NCBI GenBank assembly: GCA_963770535.1
Contig: CAVYPZ010000003.1
Location: forward strand, 1,798,001 to 1,862,000
DNA: 64,000 nt
From: RYN-230 sp963770535
Lineage (GTDB): Bacteria; Actinomycetota; Actinomycetes; Streptosporangiales; Streptosporangiaceae
Direction of reading: 5' to 3'
A program made the position numbers and the translations under genes. Positions 7,262-15,981 of the stretch are shown piece after piece (position 1 is the stretch's first letter; each line of letters begins with the position of its first letter). The notes below the pieces were generated by a model. It had not been told where the DNA came from. It saw nothing but the letters and a program-made list of their open reading frames with translations, and did no database searches.

Positions 7262-8125
7262 TCAGGATCCCCCCGTGTTGCGCCGGCTAACAGAGAACAG
7301 CGAGACCTCGGCGCCGCCCTTCCGCCGTGACCCGCGGCCGCCGATCATGGTGATGGCCAGCAGGAAGATCCAGGTCACGAACAGCGCCAGCAACGAGGCC
7401 GCGACCGAGATCGGCCCGCTGGTCTGGTCGAACGCGACGATCCACACCGGGAACGTCTGGTACAGGTCCAGGCTGGCCATGGTGAACTCGCCGAGGACCA
7501 GGGCCACGGTCAGGACGGTGGCCGACAGCATCGCGGTCCGCAGGTTGGGCAGCATGACCCGCCACAGCGTGGACCGCCAGCCCGCGCCGAGCGACTGGGA
7601 CGCCTCGACCAGCGTCTGCAGGTCGAGGGCACGCAGGCCGGCGTCGAACGCCCGGTAGGCGAACGGCATCGCGAGCACCACGTAGATCAGCGCCAGCAGG
7701 TAAGGGGTGCTCTTGAGAAACCCGGGGGCCACCTGCAGCACACCCACGATCAGCACCACCGGCGGGATCACGATGGGCAGGATCGTGACCCCTTCCATGA
7801 GCCGGCGCAGCTGGGGCAGCCGCAGGTGCACGTAGACCGTCGTGGGCAGCATGAGCGCGATGGTGAGCACCGTGGTGATGGCGGCCAGCTTGACGGACAG
7901 CTGGAACGCGTCAGAGAACCCTTCCTGGTGGACGACCTGAGGGAAGGTGGAGAAGCCAGTGAACCGCAGCGCGGCGACCAGCGGGATGACGAAGTAGGAG
8001 CCGACCAGGATGAGGATCGCCCAGCGCCAGACCGGGAACTGCCGCACGCCAGACCGGCCGGACCTCCCGGACGGGATCTGGCCTTCGACGTCCTCGGCGA
8101 GGTTCCCGCCGGCTATCGCAGCCAT
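7262..8125 (-). CDS. ABC importer inner-membrane permease
   Basis: This 287-residue binding-protein-dependent permease has about six membrane segments, starting at WAILILVGSYFVIPLVAALRF. The EAA loop is recognisable (LVEASQSLGAGWRSTLWRVMLPN, about residues 190-212). The N-terminus is a soluble 35-residue tail. Its start overlaps the stop of the upstream permease gene by 13 bp, and the ATPase start lies 1 bp after its stop, so the four genes form one operon read leftward. It should pair with the 8113-9045 product to form the channel. Confidence 0.87.
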   Translation of the reverse strand: MAAIAGGNLAEDVEGQIPSGRSGRSGVRQFPVWRWAILILVGSYFVIPLVAALRFTGFSTFPQVVHQEGFSDAFQLSVKLAAITTVLTIALMLPTTVYVHLRLPQLRRLMEGVTILPIVIPPVVLIVGVLQVAPGFLKSTPYLLALIYVVLAMPFAYRAFDAGLRALDLQTLVEASQSLGAGWRSTLWRVMLPNLRTAMLSATVLTVALVLGEFTMASLDLYQTFPVWIVAFDQTSGPISVAASLLALFVTWIFLLAITMIGGRGSRRKGGAEVSLFSVSRRNTGGS

Positions 8126-9045
8126 TGCGCCGACTTCCGCTGGAGGACCGCGTAGGCGGTCATCACGATCGCGATGATGACGATCATGCCGAGCCCGAGG
8201 GCCTTACCGACGTTCTGCTGGCCGGCCAGCACGTTGCCGTTCAGGAACGAGCCGATCTGGATCGCCGTCAGCGGGACGCTCCCGCTGGTCAGCGCCTCGG
8301 CCGTGGCGTAGGCGGAGAACGCGCTGCCGAACAGCAGCAGCACGCAGCCCAGGAACGAGGGCAGCAGGACCGGCCCGCCCACGTAGCGCCAGTACTGCCA
8401 GGCCCCCGCGCCCAGGTTGTTCGCCGCTTCCCGCCAGGCGGGCCGCAGCCCTTCCAGGGCGGGCAGGATGACCAGCACCATGAGGGGGATCTGGAAGTAC
8501 ATGTAGACCACCACGATCCCGCTGAACGTGTACAGGTTGAAGCCGTGCGTGTAGGGGTTCAGGCCGAGGTCGGTCAGCCACGCGGTGACCATGCCGGTCG
8601 AGCCGAGCGTCGCGATGAACAGGAAGGCCAGCGGGACCCCGCCGAAGTTGGCGAACACGCCGGAGGCGGTGATCACGCACCGGCGCAGCACCGCCCCGCG
8701 CTTCGCCGTGAAGATGGCGTAGGCGACCAGGAAGCCGACGATGCCCGGCACGATCGAGGTGATCACGGCGACCCCGAACGTGGTCCCGAAGCCGTGCAGG
8801 TAGATGCCGGACGCGGCGGTCTTGATGTTGGACAGCGTGAAGTCGCCGGTCGTCGAGTCCTGGAAGGCGCCCACCGCGATCGCCACCGCGGGCAGGGCGA
8901 GCCCCAGGGTCACGTAGATGGTGAAGGGCAGGATGCCGATCAGGGCCCGTGCGCTGTGCAGCCGGGCCCGCCAGGACCGGCCCGGCCGGGCCCCGGGGCC
9001 GCCTGCGGCATCCGGGGCCACGACCGTGTCAGTCTGCTGAGCCAT
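8113..9045 (-). CDS. ABC importer inner-membrane permease
   Basis: A 310-residue permease with a long cytoplasmic N-terminus and about six membrane segments, beginning LIGILPFTIYVTLGLALPAVAI. Its EAA-type loop is AWREAANNLGAGAWQYWRYV. It is the first permease after the binding-protein gene, with a 3-bp gap. Together with the second permease it would form the heterodimeric channel of the predicted aminophosphonate importer. Confidence 0.87.
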   Translation of the reverse strand: MAQQTDTVVAPDAAGGPGARPGRSWRARLHSARALIGILPFTIYVTLGLALPAVAIAVGAFQDSTTGDFTLSNIKTAASGIYLHGFGTTFGVAVITSIVPGIVGFLVAYAIFTAKRGAVLRRCVITASGVFANFGGVPLAFLFIATLGSTGMVTAWLTDLGLNPYTHGFNLYTFSGIVVVYMYFQIPLMVLVILPALEGLRPAWREAANNLGAGAWQYWRYVGGPVLLPSFLGCVLLLFGSAFSAYATAEALTSGSVPLTAIQIGSFLNGNVLAGQQNVGKALGLGMIVIIAIVMTAYAVLQRKSAQWLR

Positions 9046-9048
9046 CAG

Positions 9049-10203
9049 CTAGCCGGCCACGGTCGCCCATTGCTGCGCGACCTTGGCCTCTGCGGCAGAC
9101 TCCTGGGCCTGGGTGGGGAAGCTCAGCCCGCCCGCCGGGGCTGCCGGCAGCGCCGCGTCGGCCGCCTTGTTGACGGTGCCGTTGGTGACGAGCGTCTGCA
9201 GCTCGATCGGCCGTGCCTTGCCCTGGAGCCAGAGGTTCTGCCCGGTGGTCGAGTACAGGTACTCCTCCCAGAGCCTGGCGCACGCCGGATGGGGAGCCGT
9301 CTTGCTGATCGCCTGGCTGTAGTAGGCGGCGTAGTGCGCATCGGTCGGGATCACGATCTTGAATGTGGGTACCGCACTCGAGATCTCGGAGGCGAGCAGG
9401 TAATCCCACCAGATCACGATCGGGGTCTGCCCGCTCTGCACGGTGGTCGGGCCCGCGGTGACGGGCACGAAGTTGCCGACCTGGTGCAGCTTCTTGAAGT
9501 ACTGGATGCCCGGCTCGATGTTGGACAGCGACCCCCCGTTCGCCAGAGCGGACGCATAGACCGCGGAGAAGGCGGCGCTGGCCTGGGTCGGGTTGCCGTT
9601 GATGGCGACCTGGTTCTTGTAGATGGGCTTCAGCAGATCCTTGAATGACGTCGGCGCGACCTTCACCTTGGCCGAGTCGTAGCCGATGGCGACGTAGCCG
9701 CCGTAGTCGTCGTACCAGGTGGAGTCCGATGCCTTGGTGTTGGCCGGGATGGAGGTCCACGTGGTCACCTTGTACGGCGCGAGCAGGCCTGCCTGGTCCG
9801 CCTTGATCGCGAAGGACGTGCCCATGTCCAGCACGTCGGGGGCGCGGCTCTGCCCCTTCAGCTGCTGCATCGCGTTGATCTCGTCCTGGCTGGACCCGTC
9901 GGGATTGGCATCGTTGATCTTGATGCCGTACTTCGCGGTGAAGTCCTTCATGATCGTGCCGTAGTTGGCCCAGTTCGCCGGGAGGGTGATGACGTTCAGC
10001 GTCCCCTCCTTCTTGCAGGCGGCCACCAGGCCACTCATGCCGCCGAAGGCAGTGGCGGACGTGGCCGTGGCGGCATTTGTGCTGCCCGACCCGGAGGAAC
10101 TACTCGAGCCGGCGCTGTTCGAGCTATTGCTGCCGCATCCCGCGGCGAACATCAGGCCGCTGACGGCGATCGCCGCCGCCGCTACTGCTTTTCTCCTGGG
10201 CAC
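9049..10203 (-). CDS. ABC importer substrate-binding lipoprotein
   Basis: The 384-residue protein has a lipoprotein signal peptide (RRKAVAAAAIAVSGLMFAAGC) whose Cys21 would be lipidated, followed by a Ser/Gly-rich linker and a class II extracellular solute-binding domain with ANWANYGTIMKDFTAKYGI and a late WWDYLLASEISS. GTG at 10203 was chosen because GAGGGGG lies upstream and the signal peptide begins at once. It leads the ABC operon and would capture the substrate outside the membrane. The aminoethylphosphonate assignment comes from gene context. Confidence 0.85.
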   Translation of the reverse strand: MPRRKAVAAAAIAVSGLMFAAGCGSNSSNSAGSSSSSGSGSTNAATATSATAFGGMSGLVAACKKEGTLNVITLPANWANYGTIMKDFTAKYGIKINDANPDGSSQDEINAMQQLKGQSRAPDVLDMGTSFAIKADQAGLLAPYKVTTWTSIPANTKASDSTWYDDYGGYVAIGYDSAKVKVAPTSFKDLLKPIYKNQVAINGNPTQASAAFSAVYASALANGGSLSNIEPGIQYFKKLHQVGNFVPVTAGPTTVQSGQTPIVIWWDYLLASEISSAVPTFKIVIPTDAHYAAYYSQAISKTAPHPACARLWEEYLYSTTGQNLWLQGKARPIELQTLVTNGTVNKAADAALPAAPAGGLSFPTQAQESAAEAKVAQQWATVAG

Positions 10204-10371
10204 GTAGACCCCCTCCGACTGCGAGCTGGCAGCCCGCATCCACGCCCCGATGGCGTGGACGGGGGAATCGTCGCGGCGGGAATTGGCCGGGAGGTGGCCA
10301 GATCGTGGCGCGGCACGGCTTTTCCCGTGAAGGGTCAGGATCCGCGGCGTAAACAGTTGGTGCCGGGAGCC

Positions 10372-10482
10372 GCAGGTCACGGCGGGGACACGGAGTCATG
10401 GCCAGTGAGCCACGGCGGGGATACGGAGCCATGGCCAGCAGGTCACGGCGGGGACACGGAGTCATGGCCAGCTAACCACGGC
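10372..10482. repeat. 33-bp tandem repeat, a little over three copies
   Basis: Between the binding-protein gene and the TIGR03085-type gene, units begin at 10375, 10408, 10441 and, partially, 10474. Each contains CACGGCGGGGACACGGAGTC, with a few differences between copies. The 33-bp period equals 11 codons, and the minus strand stays open through the repeats, but no start signal or family likeness supports a gene. Apart from the array, the interval 10204-10502 shows only the upstream region of the ABC operon. Confidence 0.9.
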
Positions 10483-10502
10483 CGAGACTCGGCCTGCGCC
10501 GG

Positions 10503-11156
10503 TTACATGCCCCAGCGGGCGCTGGTCAGCGTGCTGACCGCCGCCTCGGTACCGTCCAGGCGCACCTGGGAGGCGGCCCGCCGGCCCGACGTCCAGAGCG
10601 TGAGTTCGGCGGGCGGGCCGGTGACCGTCACCACCGGGGTGCGCGCCTTCGCGGTGATCCGGACCCGGCCCTGCCCCGGGTCGGTGGTGATGTCGTCGCG
10701 GACCAGTTCCACCCCGACCGGGGCTTTGCGCAGCACGAACCGGGCCATGCCGAGCCGCGCCCACAGGGCCTCGGACAGCGCGGGCGTGACCTTCCGGTCT
10801 GCCCAGCCAGGGGCACCGCGCCGGATGTCCTCGTGGTGGACGAAGAACTCGACCAGGTTGGCCCGTTCGTCCACGCCCGGCAGGCCGAACAGGGACAGCC
10901 GCGGCGGCCCGTTACGGATCGCGGCGACCAGGGCGCCGAACGATTCCCGGTCAGTCAGCCCCCGCTGCACCCGCCGGGTGTACCCGGCCAGCGGGCCGAC
11001 CACGATGCCTACCCCCGCGTCCGGCCGGCGCTCCCGCAGCACCAGGTGGGCGGCCAGGTCAAGGGTGGTCCAGCCCTCGCATAGCGTGGGCGCGGAGGGG
11101 CCAGTCTGCTCCAGCAGCGCGCACAGCGCCAGGCGTTCGTCCCGGGCGAGAGTCAT
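10503..11156 (-). CDS. TIGR03085-type metal-binding protein (DinB/maleylpyruvate-isomerase-like)
   Basis: The 217-residue protein has the helical start ARDERLALCALLEQTGPSAPTLCEGWTTLDLAAHL typical of the DinB-like/mycothiol maleylpyruvate isomerase superfamily. His34 in LAAHLVLRERRPD and the later VEFFVHHEDIRRG supply histidines expected for metal binding. The actinobacterial TIGR03085 group is often found next to hisI, as here, where it diverges from hisI with a 60-bp gap. Its reaction is unknown; a mycothiol-linked role is possible because relatives use mycothiol. Confidence 0.8.
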   Translation of the reverse strand: MTLARDERLALCALLEQTGPSAPTLCEGWTTLDLAAHLVLRERRPDAGVGIVVGPLAGYTRRVQRGLTDRESFGALVAAIRNGPPRLSLFGLPGVDERANLVEFFVHHEDIRRGAPGWADRKVTPALSEALWARLGMARFVLRKAPVGVELVRDDITTDPGQGRVRITAKARTPVVTVTGPPAELTLWTSGRRAASQVRLDGTEAAVSTLTSARWGM

Positions 11157-11216
11157 CCCGCGATGGTAGCCACCCGGCCCGCCCAGCGGAATGGGCCAAC
11201 CTGAGAGGATCGGCCT

Positions 11217-11609
11217 ATGAACACGCAAGCGAGCGCGGCCGCCGGCCCCCGCAGCCCTTCCGCGCTGGACCCCGAGATCGCCGCGCGGCTGAAGCGTGAC
11301 CCGGCGGGCCTGGTCCCGGCCGTGGCCCAGCAGTACGACACCGGCGAGGTACTGATGGTCGGCTGGATGGACGACGAGGCGCTGCACCTCACGCTGACCA
11401 CCGGACGGTGCACGTACTGGTCCCGCAGCCGCCAGGAATACTGGGTCAAAGGTGAGACGTCAGGCCACGTGCAGCAGGTGAAAGCCGTCGCGCTCGACTG
11501 CGACGGGGACACCGTGCTGGTCAAGGTGGACCAGGCCGGCGGGGCCTGCCACACCGGTGACCGGACCTGCTTCGACGCTGACCCGCTGCCGGCCATGGTG
11601 GCGGGATGA
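11217..11609 (+). CDS. hisI: Phosphoribosyl-AMP cyclohydrolase
   Basis: This 130-residue enzyme opens the purine ring of PR-AMP in the third step of histidine synthesis. The family motifs are clear: VLMVGWMDDEAL, TYWSRSRQEYWVKGETSGH, and the metal-binding DCDGDTVLVKVDQ with QAGGACHTGDRTCF. GAGAGGA lies 8 nt before ATG 11217. It sits 8 kb from hisF, separated by the phosphonate block, and overlaps the next gene by 4 bp (ATGA), leading into the trp genes. Confidence 0.95.
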   Translation: MNTQASAAAGPRSPSALDPEIAARLKRDPAGLVPAVAQQYDTGEVLMVGWMDDEALHLTLTTGRCTYWSRSRQEYWVKGETSGHVQQVKAVALDCDGDTVLVKVDQAGGACHTGDRTCFDADPLPAMVAG

Positions 11610-12520
11610 CCGGTGGCGGGATGACCGGCAGCGGGGCGGCCGCCCCGGGACCGGCGGCTGAGCGGCTGGGCGCCCGCCGCCCGGCTGGGGGCGCCCGGCG
11701 CGAGTATCTGCTCACGCTCCTGGCCGGCGCGGCCGGCGCCGTGGTCGTGGTGCTCGCGGCCCGCCAGGGCTGGGCCCGGGTCGTGACCGTCGAGCCGCGT
11801 CCGCTGCCCGCGTCCCGCGTCACGGTGAGCGGCCAGGCCCTGGTCCCCGCGGCCGGCGCGCTGGGGCTGGCCGCGCTGGCCGGCCTGGCCGCGGTGCTCG
11901 CGACCCGGGGCCTCGCGCGCCGGGTGGTCGGCGGCCTGCTCGCGGCGTTCGGCGTGGCGATCGCCGCGTCCGTGAGCCTGCCGGTGACCGCGGCGCAGGC
12001 CCGCGCTGCCGCGGCGGGCGCGACCGCCACGCAGGCCGGTTCGGTGCCGGGCGGCAGCACCGTCGGCAGCGGCACGACCCCGGGCACGGGCGGTTCCGGC
12101 GTGGCCGGTCTCGCCCTGGCCAGCCACGTGGAGATGGCCGCGTTCCCGTGGCGCTGGGCCGTGCTGGCCGGCGGCCTCCTGGTGATCGGGACCGGGCTGC
12201 TGGTCGCCTGGCGTGGCGCCCGGTGGCCGGTCATGTCCAGCCGGTACGACCAGCCGGCCATCCGCCAGGCGCCCGCGGCGGCGGACCCGGCCAGCCTCTG
12301 GGAATCGCTGAGCCAGGGCCTCGATCCCACCGACTCAGGTTCCCCGGCCGGGGGGCCCGGCCGCGCGCCGGGCGGGCCCGGGGCATCCTCAGGCGGGCCC
12401 GCGGCCGCGCACGGGAAGCCGTGGACCGGATCAGGCGGCCACGGGCCCGCGGCCGCGCCGGGGGAGCTGCGGACGGGATCAGGCGGCCACGGGCCCGGGC
12501 GGAACGGCGGCGCAGGTTAG
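11606..12520 (+). CDS. Tryptophan-operon-associated membrane protein (TIGR02234)
   Basis: The 304-residue protein has four predicted membrane segments at about residues 34-53, 78-98, 103-124 and 183-203. The second is preceded by RPLPASRVTVSGQALVPAAGALGL, a hallmark of the actinobacterial Trp_oprn_chp family that lies between hisI/trpE and trpC. The C-terminal 80 residues are Gly/Pro-rich with repeated SGGHGPAAAPG-like units. Its role in tryptophan metabolism or transport is not known. It overlaps hisI by 4 bp, so the two are co-translated. Confidence 0.85.
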   Translation: MTGGGMTGSGAAAPGPAAERLGARRPAGGARREYLLTLLAGAAGAVVVVLAARQGWARVVTVEPRPLPASRVTVSGQALVPAAGALGLAALAGLAAVLATRGLARRVVGGLLAAFGVAIAASVSLPVTAAQARAAAAGATATQAGSVPGGSTVGSGTTPGTGGSGVAGLALASHVEMAAFPWRWAVLAGGLLVIGTGLLVAWRGARWPVMSSRYDQPAIRQAPAAADPASLWESLSQGLDPTDSGSPAGGPGRAPGGPGASSGGPAAAHGKPWTGSGGHGPAAAPGELRTGSGGHGPGRNGGAG

Positions 12521-12910
12521 TCTGGGCAGTACGGCCGCCAGCCGCCTGCGGAGGTGAGGGCGTTGGGACAGGAGCTTCCCCCGGGTATCGCCGGCCCGCG
12601 TGCGGCGTCCTGGCCCGGCCGGTGAGCAGGCTAAAGGCGGCGCAGGCCCGGCCGGCTGAGGATGTGCTCCGCGGACCGGGTCCCGGCGATGGAGAGCTGG
12701 GTCAGGCCTGATCAGGCGGGCGCGAGGACTCAGGCACGGTCACCGCGGGCGAGCGGGCGGCCGGCGCCGCGGTATCCCGGATCCGGCCACTCGCCGCCGG
12801 CGGACCCGGGCACGCGCGGGCCTGGCCCGGAGGGGGGCCGCATCCGCAGAGAAACGGCCTCGCTACGATCGGGGCGCAAGAAACCCAAACCGAGGGGACA
12901 GCGAAACCGC
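12521..12910. other. Intergenic region upstream of trpC
   Basis: About 390 bp with no supported gene. In related actinobacteria a small HGxxPAAW membrane protein gene often lies here; only a faint trace, a short frame reading GIAGPRAASWPGR near 12565-12625, resembles it, and no membrane segment follows. A TACGAT hexamer near 12863 and GAGGGGA near 12892 may be the trpC promoter and ribosome binding site. Confidence 0.5.
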
Positions 12911-13720
12911 GTGAGCGTGCTCAACGAGATCCTTGACGGGGTGCGTGCCGATCTCACTGCCCGGCAGCAGGACGTGACCCTCGACCAGCTCAAGGAGATG
13001 GCCGGGCGGGCGCCGTCGCCGAAGGACGCGATGGCGGCCCTCAAGGGCGAGGACGTGGCGGTCATCGCCGAGGTGAAGCGGGCCAGCCCGTCCAAGGGGG
13101 CGATGGCGGCGATCGCCGATCCCGCGGCGCTGGCCGCAGACTACGAGGCCGGCGGCGCCAGCGTGATCAGCGTGCTGACCGAGCAGCGCCGGTTCGGCGG
13201 CAGCCTCGCCGACCTGGCGGCGGTGCGGGCGGCGGTGCAGGTTCCGGTGCTGCGCAAGGACTTCGTGATCAGCTCGTATCAGCTCTGGGAGGCCCGGGCG
13301 TACGGGGCGGACATGATCCTGCTCATCGTGGCCGCCCTGGAGCAGAACGCGCTCGTGTCACTGGTGGAGCGGGCTGTGTCCATCGGGCTCGTCCCGCTGG
13401 TCGAGGTGCACGCGGATGAGGAAGTGGATCGCGCTCTCGAGGCCGGCGCGAAGATCATCGGCGTGAACGCGCGCGACCTGACCACCCTCGAGGTGGACCG
13501 CACCGTGTTCGCGCGGCTCGCGCCGCAGATCCCGGACGGCATCGTGAAGATCGCCGAGTCGGGCATCCGCGGGCCGCACGACCTGCTCGCCTACGCCGCC
13601 TCCGGCGCGGACGCGGTGCTGGTGGGGGAGAGCCTGGTGACCGGCAAGGACCCGCGCTCAGCGGTGGCTGACCTGGTCACCGCCGGTTCGCACCCGGCGC
13701 TGCGAGGTGACCGCGGATGA
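12911..13720 (+). CDS. trpC: Indole-3-glycerol phosphate synthase
   Basis: This 269-residue barrel enzyme closes the indole ring from CdRP. The catalytic lysines and glutamates are visible in VIAEVKRASPSKG, PVLRKDFVIS and GVNARDL, with the late phosphate loop IAESGIRG and AVLVGESLV. GTG 12911 follows GAGGGGA by about 12 nt; GTG 12917 is an alternative. It overlaps the trpB start by 4 bp. The length is normal. Confidence 0.95.
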   Translation: MSVLNEILDGVRADLTARQQDVTLDQLKEMAGRAPSPKDAMAALKGEDVAVIAEVKRASPSKGAMAAIADPAALAADYEAGGASVISVLTEQRRFGGSLADLAAVRAAVQVPVLRKDFVISSYQLWEARAYGADMILLIVAALEQNALVSLVERAVSIGLVPLVEVHADEEVDRALEAGAKIIGVNARDLTTLEVDRTVFARLAPQIPDGIVKIAESGIRGPHDLLAYAASGADAVLVGESLVTGKDPRSAVADLVTAGSHPALRGDRG

Positions 13721-14956
13721 CCGCGACAGCCCAGGAGGCCTGGCCACTTCGGGCCCTACGGCGGCCGGTTCGCCCCCGAGGCGCTGATGTCCGCGCTCGA
13801 GGAACTGGCGGCCGAGTACGCGTCGGCCCAGGCGGACCCGGCTTTCCAGGCCGAGCTCGCCGGGCTCCTCCGCGGCTACGCGGGACGGCCGACGCTGGTC
13901 ACCGAGGTACCGCGATTCGCGGCCCGGGCCGGGGACTGCCGGATCCTGCTCAAGCGCGAGGACATGGCGCACACGGGCTCACACAAGATCAATAACGTGC
14001 TCGGCCAGGCCCTGCTGACCAGGCGGATGGGTAAGAAGCGGGTCATCGCCGAGACCGGGGCGGGCCAGCACGGGGTGGCCACGGCGACGGCCTGCGCCCT
14101 GCTGGGCCTGGACTGCGTGGTCTACATGGGCGAGGAAGACACCCAGCGCCAGGCGCTGAACGTGGCCCGGATGCGGATGCTGGGCGCCGAGGTCGTCCCG
14201 GTCACCACCGGTAGCCGGACCCTCAAGGACGCCATCAACGAGGCGTTCCGCGACTGGGTGACCACGGTCGAGACCAGTCACTACTGCATCGGGTCGGTGA
14301 TGGGCCCGGACCCGTTCCCGACCATGGTGCGCGATTTCCAGCGGATCATCGGGGTCGAAGCCCGCGAGCAGGTGCTGGCCATGACCGGGCGGCTGCCGGA
14401 CGCGGTCATCGCCTGCGTGGGCGGCGGCTCCAACGCGATCGGGGCCTTCCACGCGTTCATCCCCGACGAGTCCGTGCGGCTGATCGGCTGCGAGGCCGGC
14501 GGCGAGGGGCCGGAGAGTGGCCGCAACGCGGCCACGCTGGTGGCCGGCTCCGCCGGGGTGATCCACGGCATGCGCACCTACCTGCTCCAGGACGGCGACG
14601 GGCAGACCCTGCCCACCCACTCCGTATCGGCCGGCCTGGACTACCCAGGAGTCGGCCCGGAGCACTCCTGGCTGCACGACACCGGCCGGGCCAGCTACCG
14701 TGCGATCTCGGACTCCCAGGCCATGGACGCCTTCTCGCTGCTGTGCCGGACCGAGGGCATCATCCCGGCGATCGAGTCGGCGCACGCCCTGGCCGGCGCG
14801 CTCCAGCTGGGCGGGGAGCTGGATCCCGGGGCCCTGCTGCTGGTCAACCTGTCCGGCCGGGGCGACAAGGACGTGGACATCGCGGCCCGGTGGTTCGGGC
14901 ACCTGGACGGCCAGGTCGAACACGGCCAGGTCGAACACGGGGGGGCCGCCCGATGA
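13717..14956 (+). CDS. trpB: Tryptophan synthase beta subunit, frameshifted near the N-terminus
   Basis: TrpB joins indole and serine with PLP. Motifs are complete: HFGPYGGRFAPEAL, the PLP lysine in HTGSHKINN, ETGAGQHGVATA, GCVGGGSNAIG-type phosphate loop (CVGGGSNAIG) and GLDYPGVGPEH. ATG 13717 overlaps the trpC stop (ATGA) and encodes MTATAQEA, but the conserved GHFGPYGG lies in the +1 frame. One extra base near 13741-13745 would explain this. Without correction the first start in the main frame is ATG 13787, which would remove the conserved N-terminal helix. I infer a sequencing error or a very recent mutation. The C-terminus carries a small GQVEH duplication. Confidence 0.88.
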
Positions 14957-15777
14957 GCGCAGCTCATATCGCTGGCGAGGCGGGGCGCGCCGAAGGCGCG
15001 TCCCCTCCGAGCCGGGGATCCGCGGGCCCCGGGGGGCCGTCCCCCCGGGCTAGCAGAGTCAGCGTCGCGTTCGAGAAGGCCGCCGCAGGCGGCCGGGCCG
15101 CCCTGGTCGGCTACCTGCCCGCCGGGTTCCCCTCGGTGGCCGGGGCGGCCGAGGCGGCGGTGGCGATCGCGCAGGGCGGCGCCGACGTGATCGAGATCGG
15201 CCTGCCCTACTCCGACCCGCTGATGGACGGCCCGGTCATCCAGGAGGCCACGCGGCGCGCCCTGGCCAGCGGCACTCACGTGACCGACGTGCTGCGCACG
15301 GTCGAGACGGTGGCCGCCGCGGGCGTGCCCACGCTGGTCATGACGTACTGGAACCCGGTGGACCACTACGGCGTGGCGGCCTTCGCCCGCGACCTCGCGG
15401 CGGCCGGCGGGGCCGGGCTGATCACCCCGGACCTCCCGCCGGAGGAAGCGGGGGACTGGCTGGAGGCCTCGGACGCCTGCGGGCTGGACCGGATCTTCCT
15501 CGTCGCCCCGAGCTCGTCGGACGGCCGGATCGCGCGGATCACCGCGGACTGCCGCGGGTTCGTCTACGCCGCGTCGCTGATGGGCACCACCGGGGCCCGC
15601 GACAGCGTCGGTGCGGCAGCCGCCGGGCTCGTCAGCCGGGTCCGCGAGAAGACCAGCCTGCCGGTCGCGGTCGGCCTCGGCGTGCGTGACGGCGCCCAGG
15701 CGGCCGAGGTGGCCGGCTTCGCGGACGGGGTGATCGTCGGGTCGGCGTTCGTGCAGCGGCTGCTCGCCGCGCCCTGA
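14953..15777 (+). CDS. trpA: Tryptophan synthase alpha subunit
   Basis: The 274-residue barrel subunit cleaves indole glycerol phosphate and passes indole to TrpB. The catalytic Glu is in VIEIGLPYSDPLMDGPVIQ and the catalytic Asp in LITPDLPPEEA; the phosphate loops are TGARDS and GLGVRD. The first 35 residues before VAFEKAAAGGRAALVGYLPAG are low in complexity. ATG 14953 overlaps the trpB stop by 4 bp. No trpE, trpG, trpD or trpF is found in the window. Confidence 0.94.
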   Translation: MSAAHIAGEAGRAEGASPPSRGSAGPGGPSPRASRVSVAFEKAAAGGRAALVGYLPAGFPSVAGAAEAAVAIAQGGADVIEIGLPYSDPLMDGPVIQEATRRALASGTHVTDVLRTVETVAAAGVPTLVMTYWNPVDHYGVAAFARDLAAAGGAGLITPDLPPEEAGDWLEASDACGLDRIFLVAPSSSDGRIARITADCRGFVYAASLMGTTGARDSVGAAAAGLVSRVREKTSLPVAVGLGVRDGAQAAEVAGFADGVIVGSAFVQRLLAAP

Positions 15778-15967
15778 CGCCCGGGCTGGCGTGGACTCCG
15801 TCCGCGACCTCGCCGCTGAGCTCGCCGCCGGGGTCCGGGCCCCGGTCCGCTAGCAGGGCCACCATCCCTGCCCGCCCAGCGCCAGCCCGCCCAGCGCCAG
15901 GGCAGGGAGCCGCCCATCCCGCGACGAGGAACCGGTAATGCCACCACCCAATTACCGCCAGGTGCAC

Positions 15968-15973
15968 TAGCCT
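15968..15973 (+). promoter_or_regulatory. TAGCCT -10-like hexamer, possible leaderless start of lgt
   Basis: TAGCCT ends 8 nt before the lgt GTG, and no purine-rich ribosome binding site is present. This fits transcription starting at or within a base or two of the start codon. The 204-bp gap from trpA also holds two copies of GCCCAGCGCCAG at about 15876-15900. Confidence 0.35.
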
Positions 15974-15981
15974 CACGTGCC

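Noticed and set aside
3301..10203. Phosphonate block as a recent mobile island
   Set aside because: No integrase, transposase, direct repeats or tRNA border was seen, and the GC content and start-codon use look like the neighbours. It may simply be an older insertion.
10124..10465. Minus-strand frame with 11-residue repeats upstream of the binding-protein gene
   Set aside because: It overlaps the signal-peptide coding region of the binding protein, has no ribosome binding site and is explained by the 33-bp tandem repeat.
10372..10482. CRISPR-like appearance of regular 33-bp repeats
   Set aside because: The units are directly adjacent with no unique spacers, and no cas genes are present.
12565..12625. 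Possible HGxxPAAW membrane protein between TIGR02234 and trpC
   Set aside because: Only the short stretch GIAGPRAASWPGR resembles the motif; the His is missing and no membrane segment follows before a stop.
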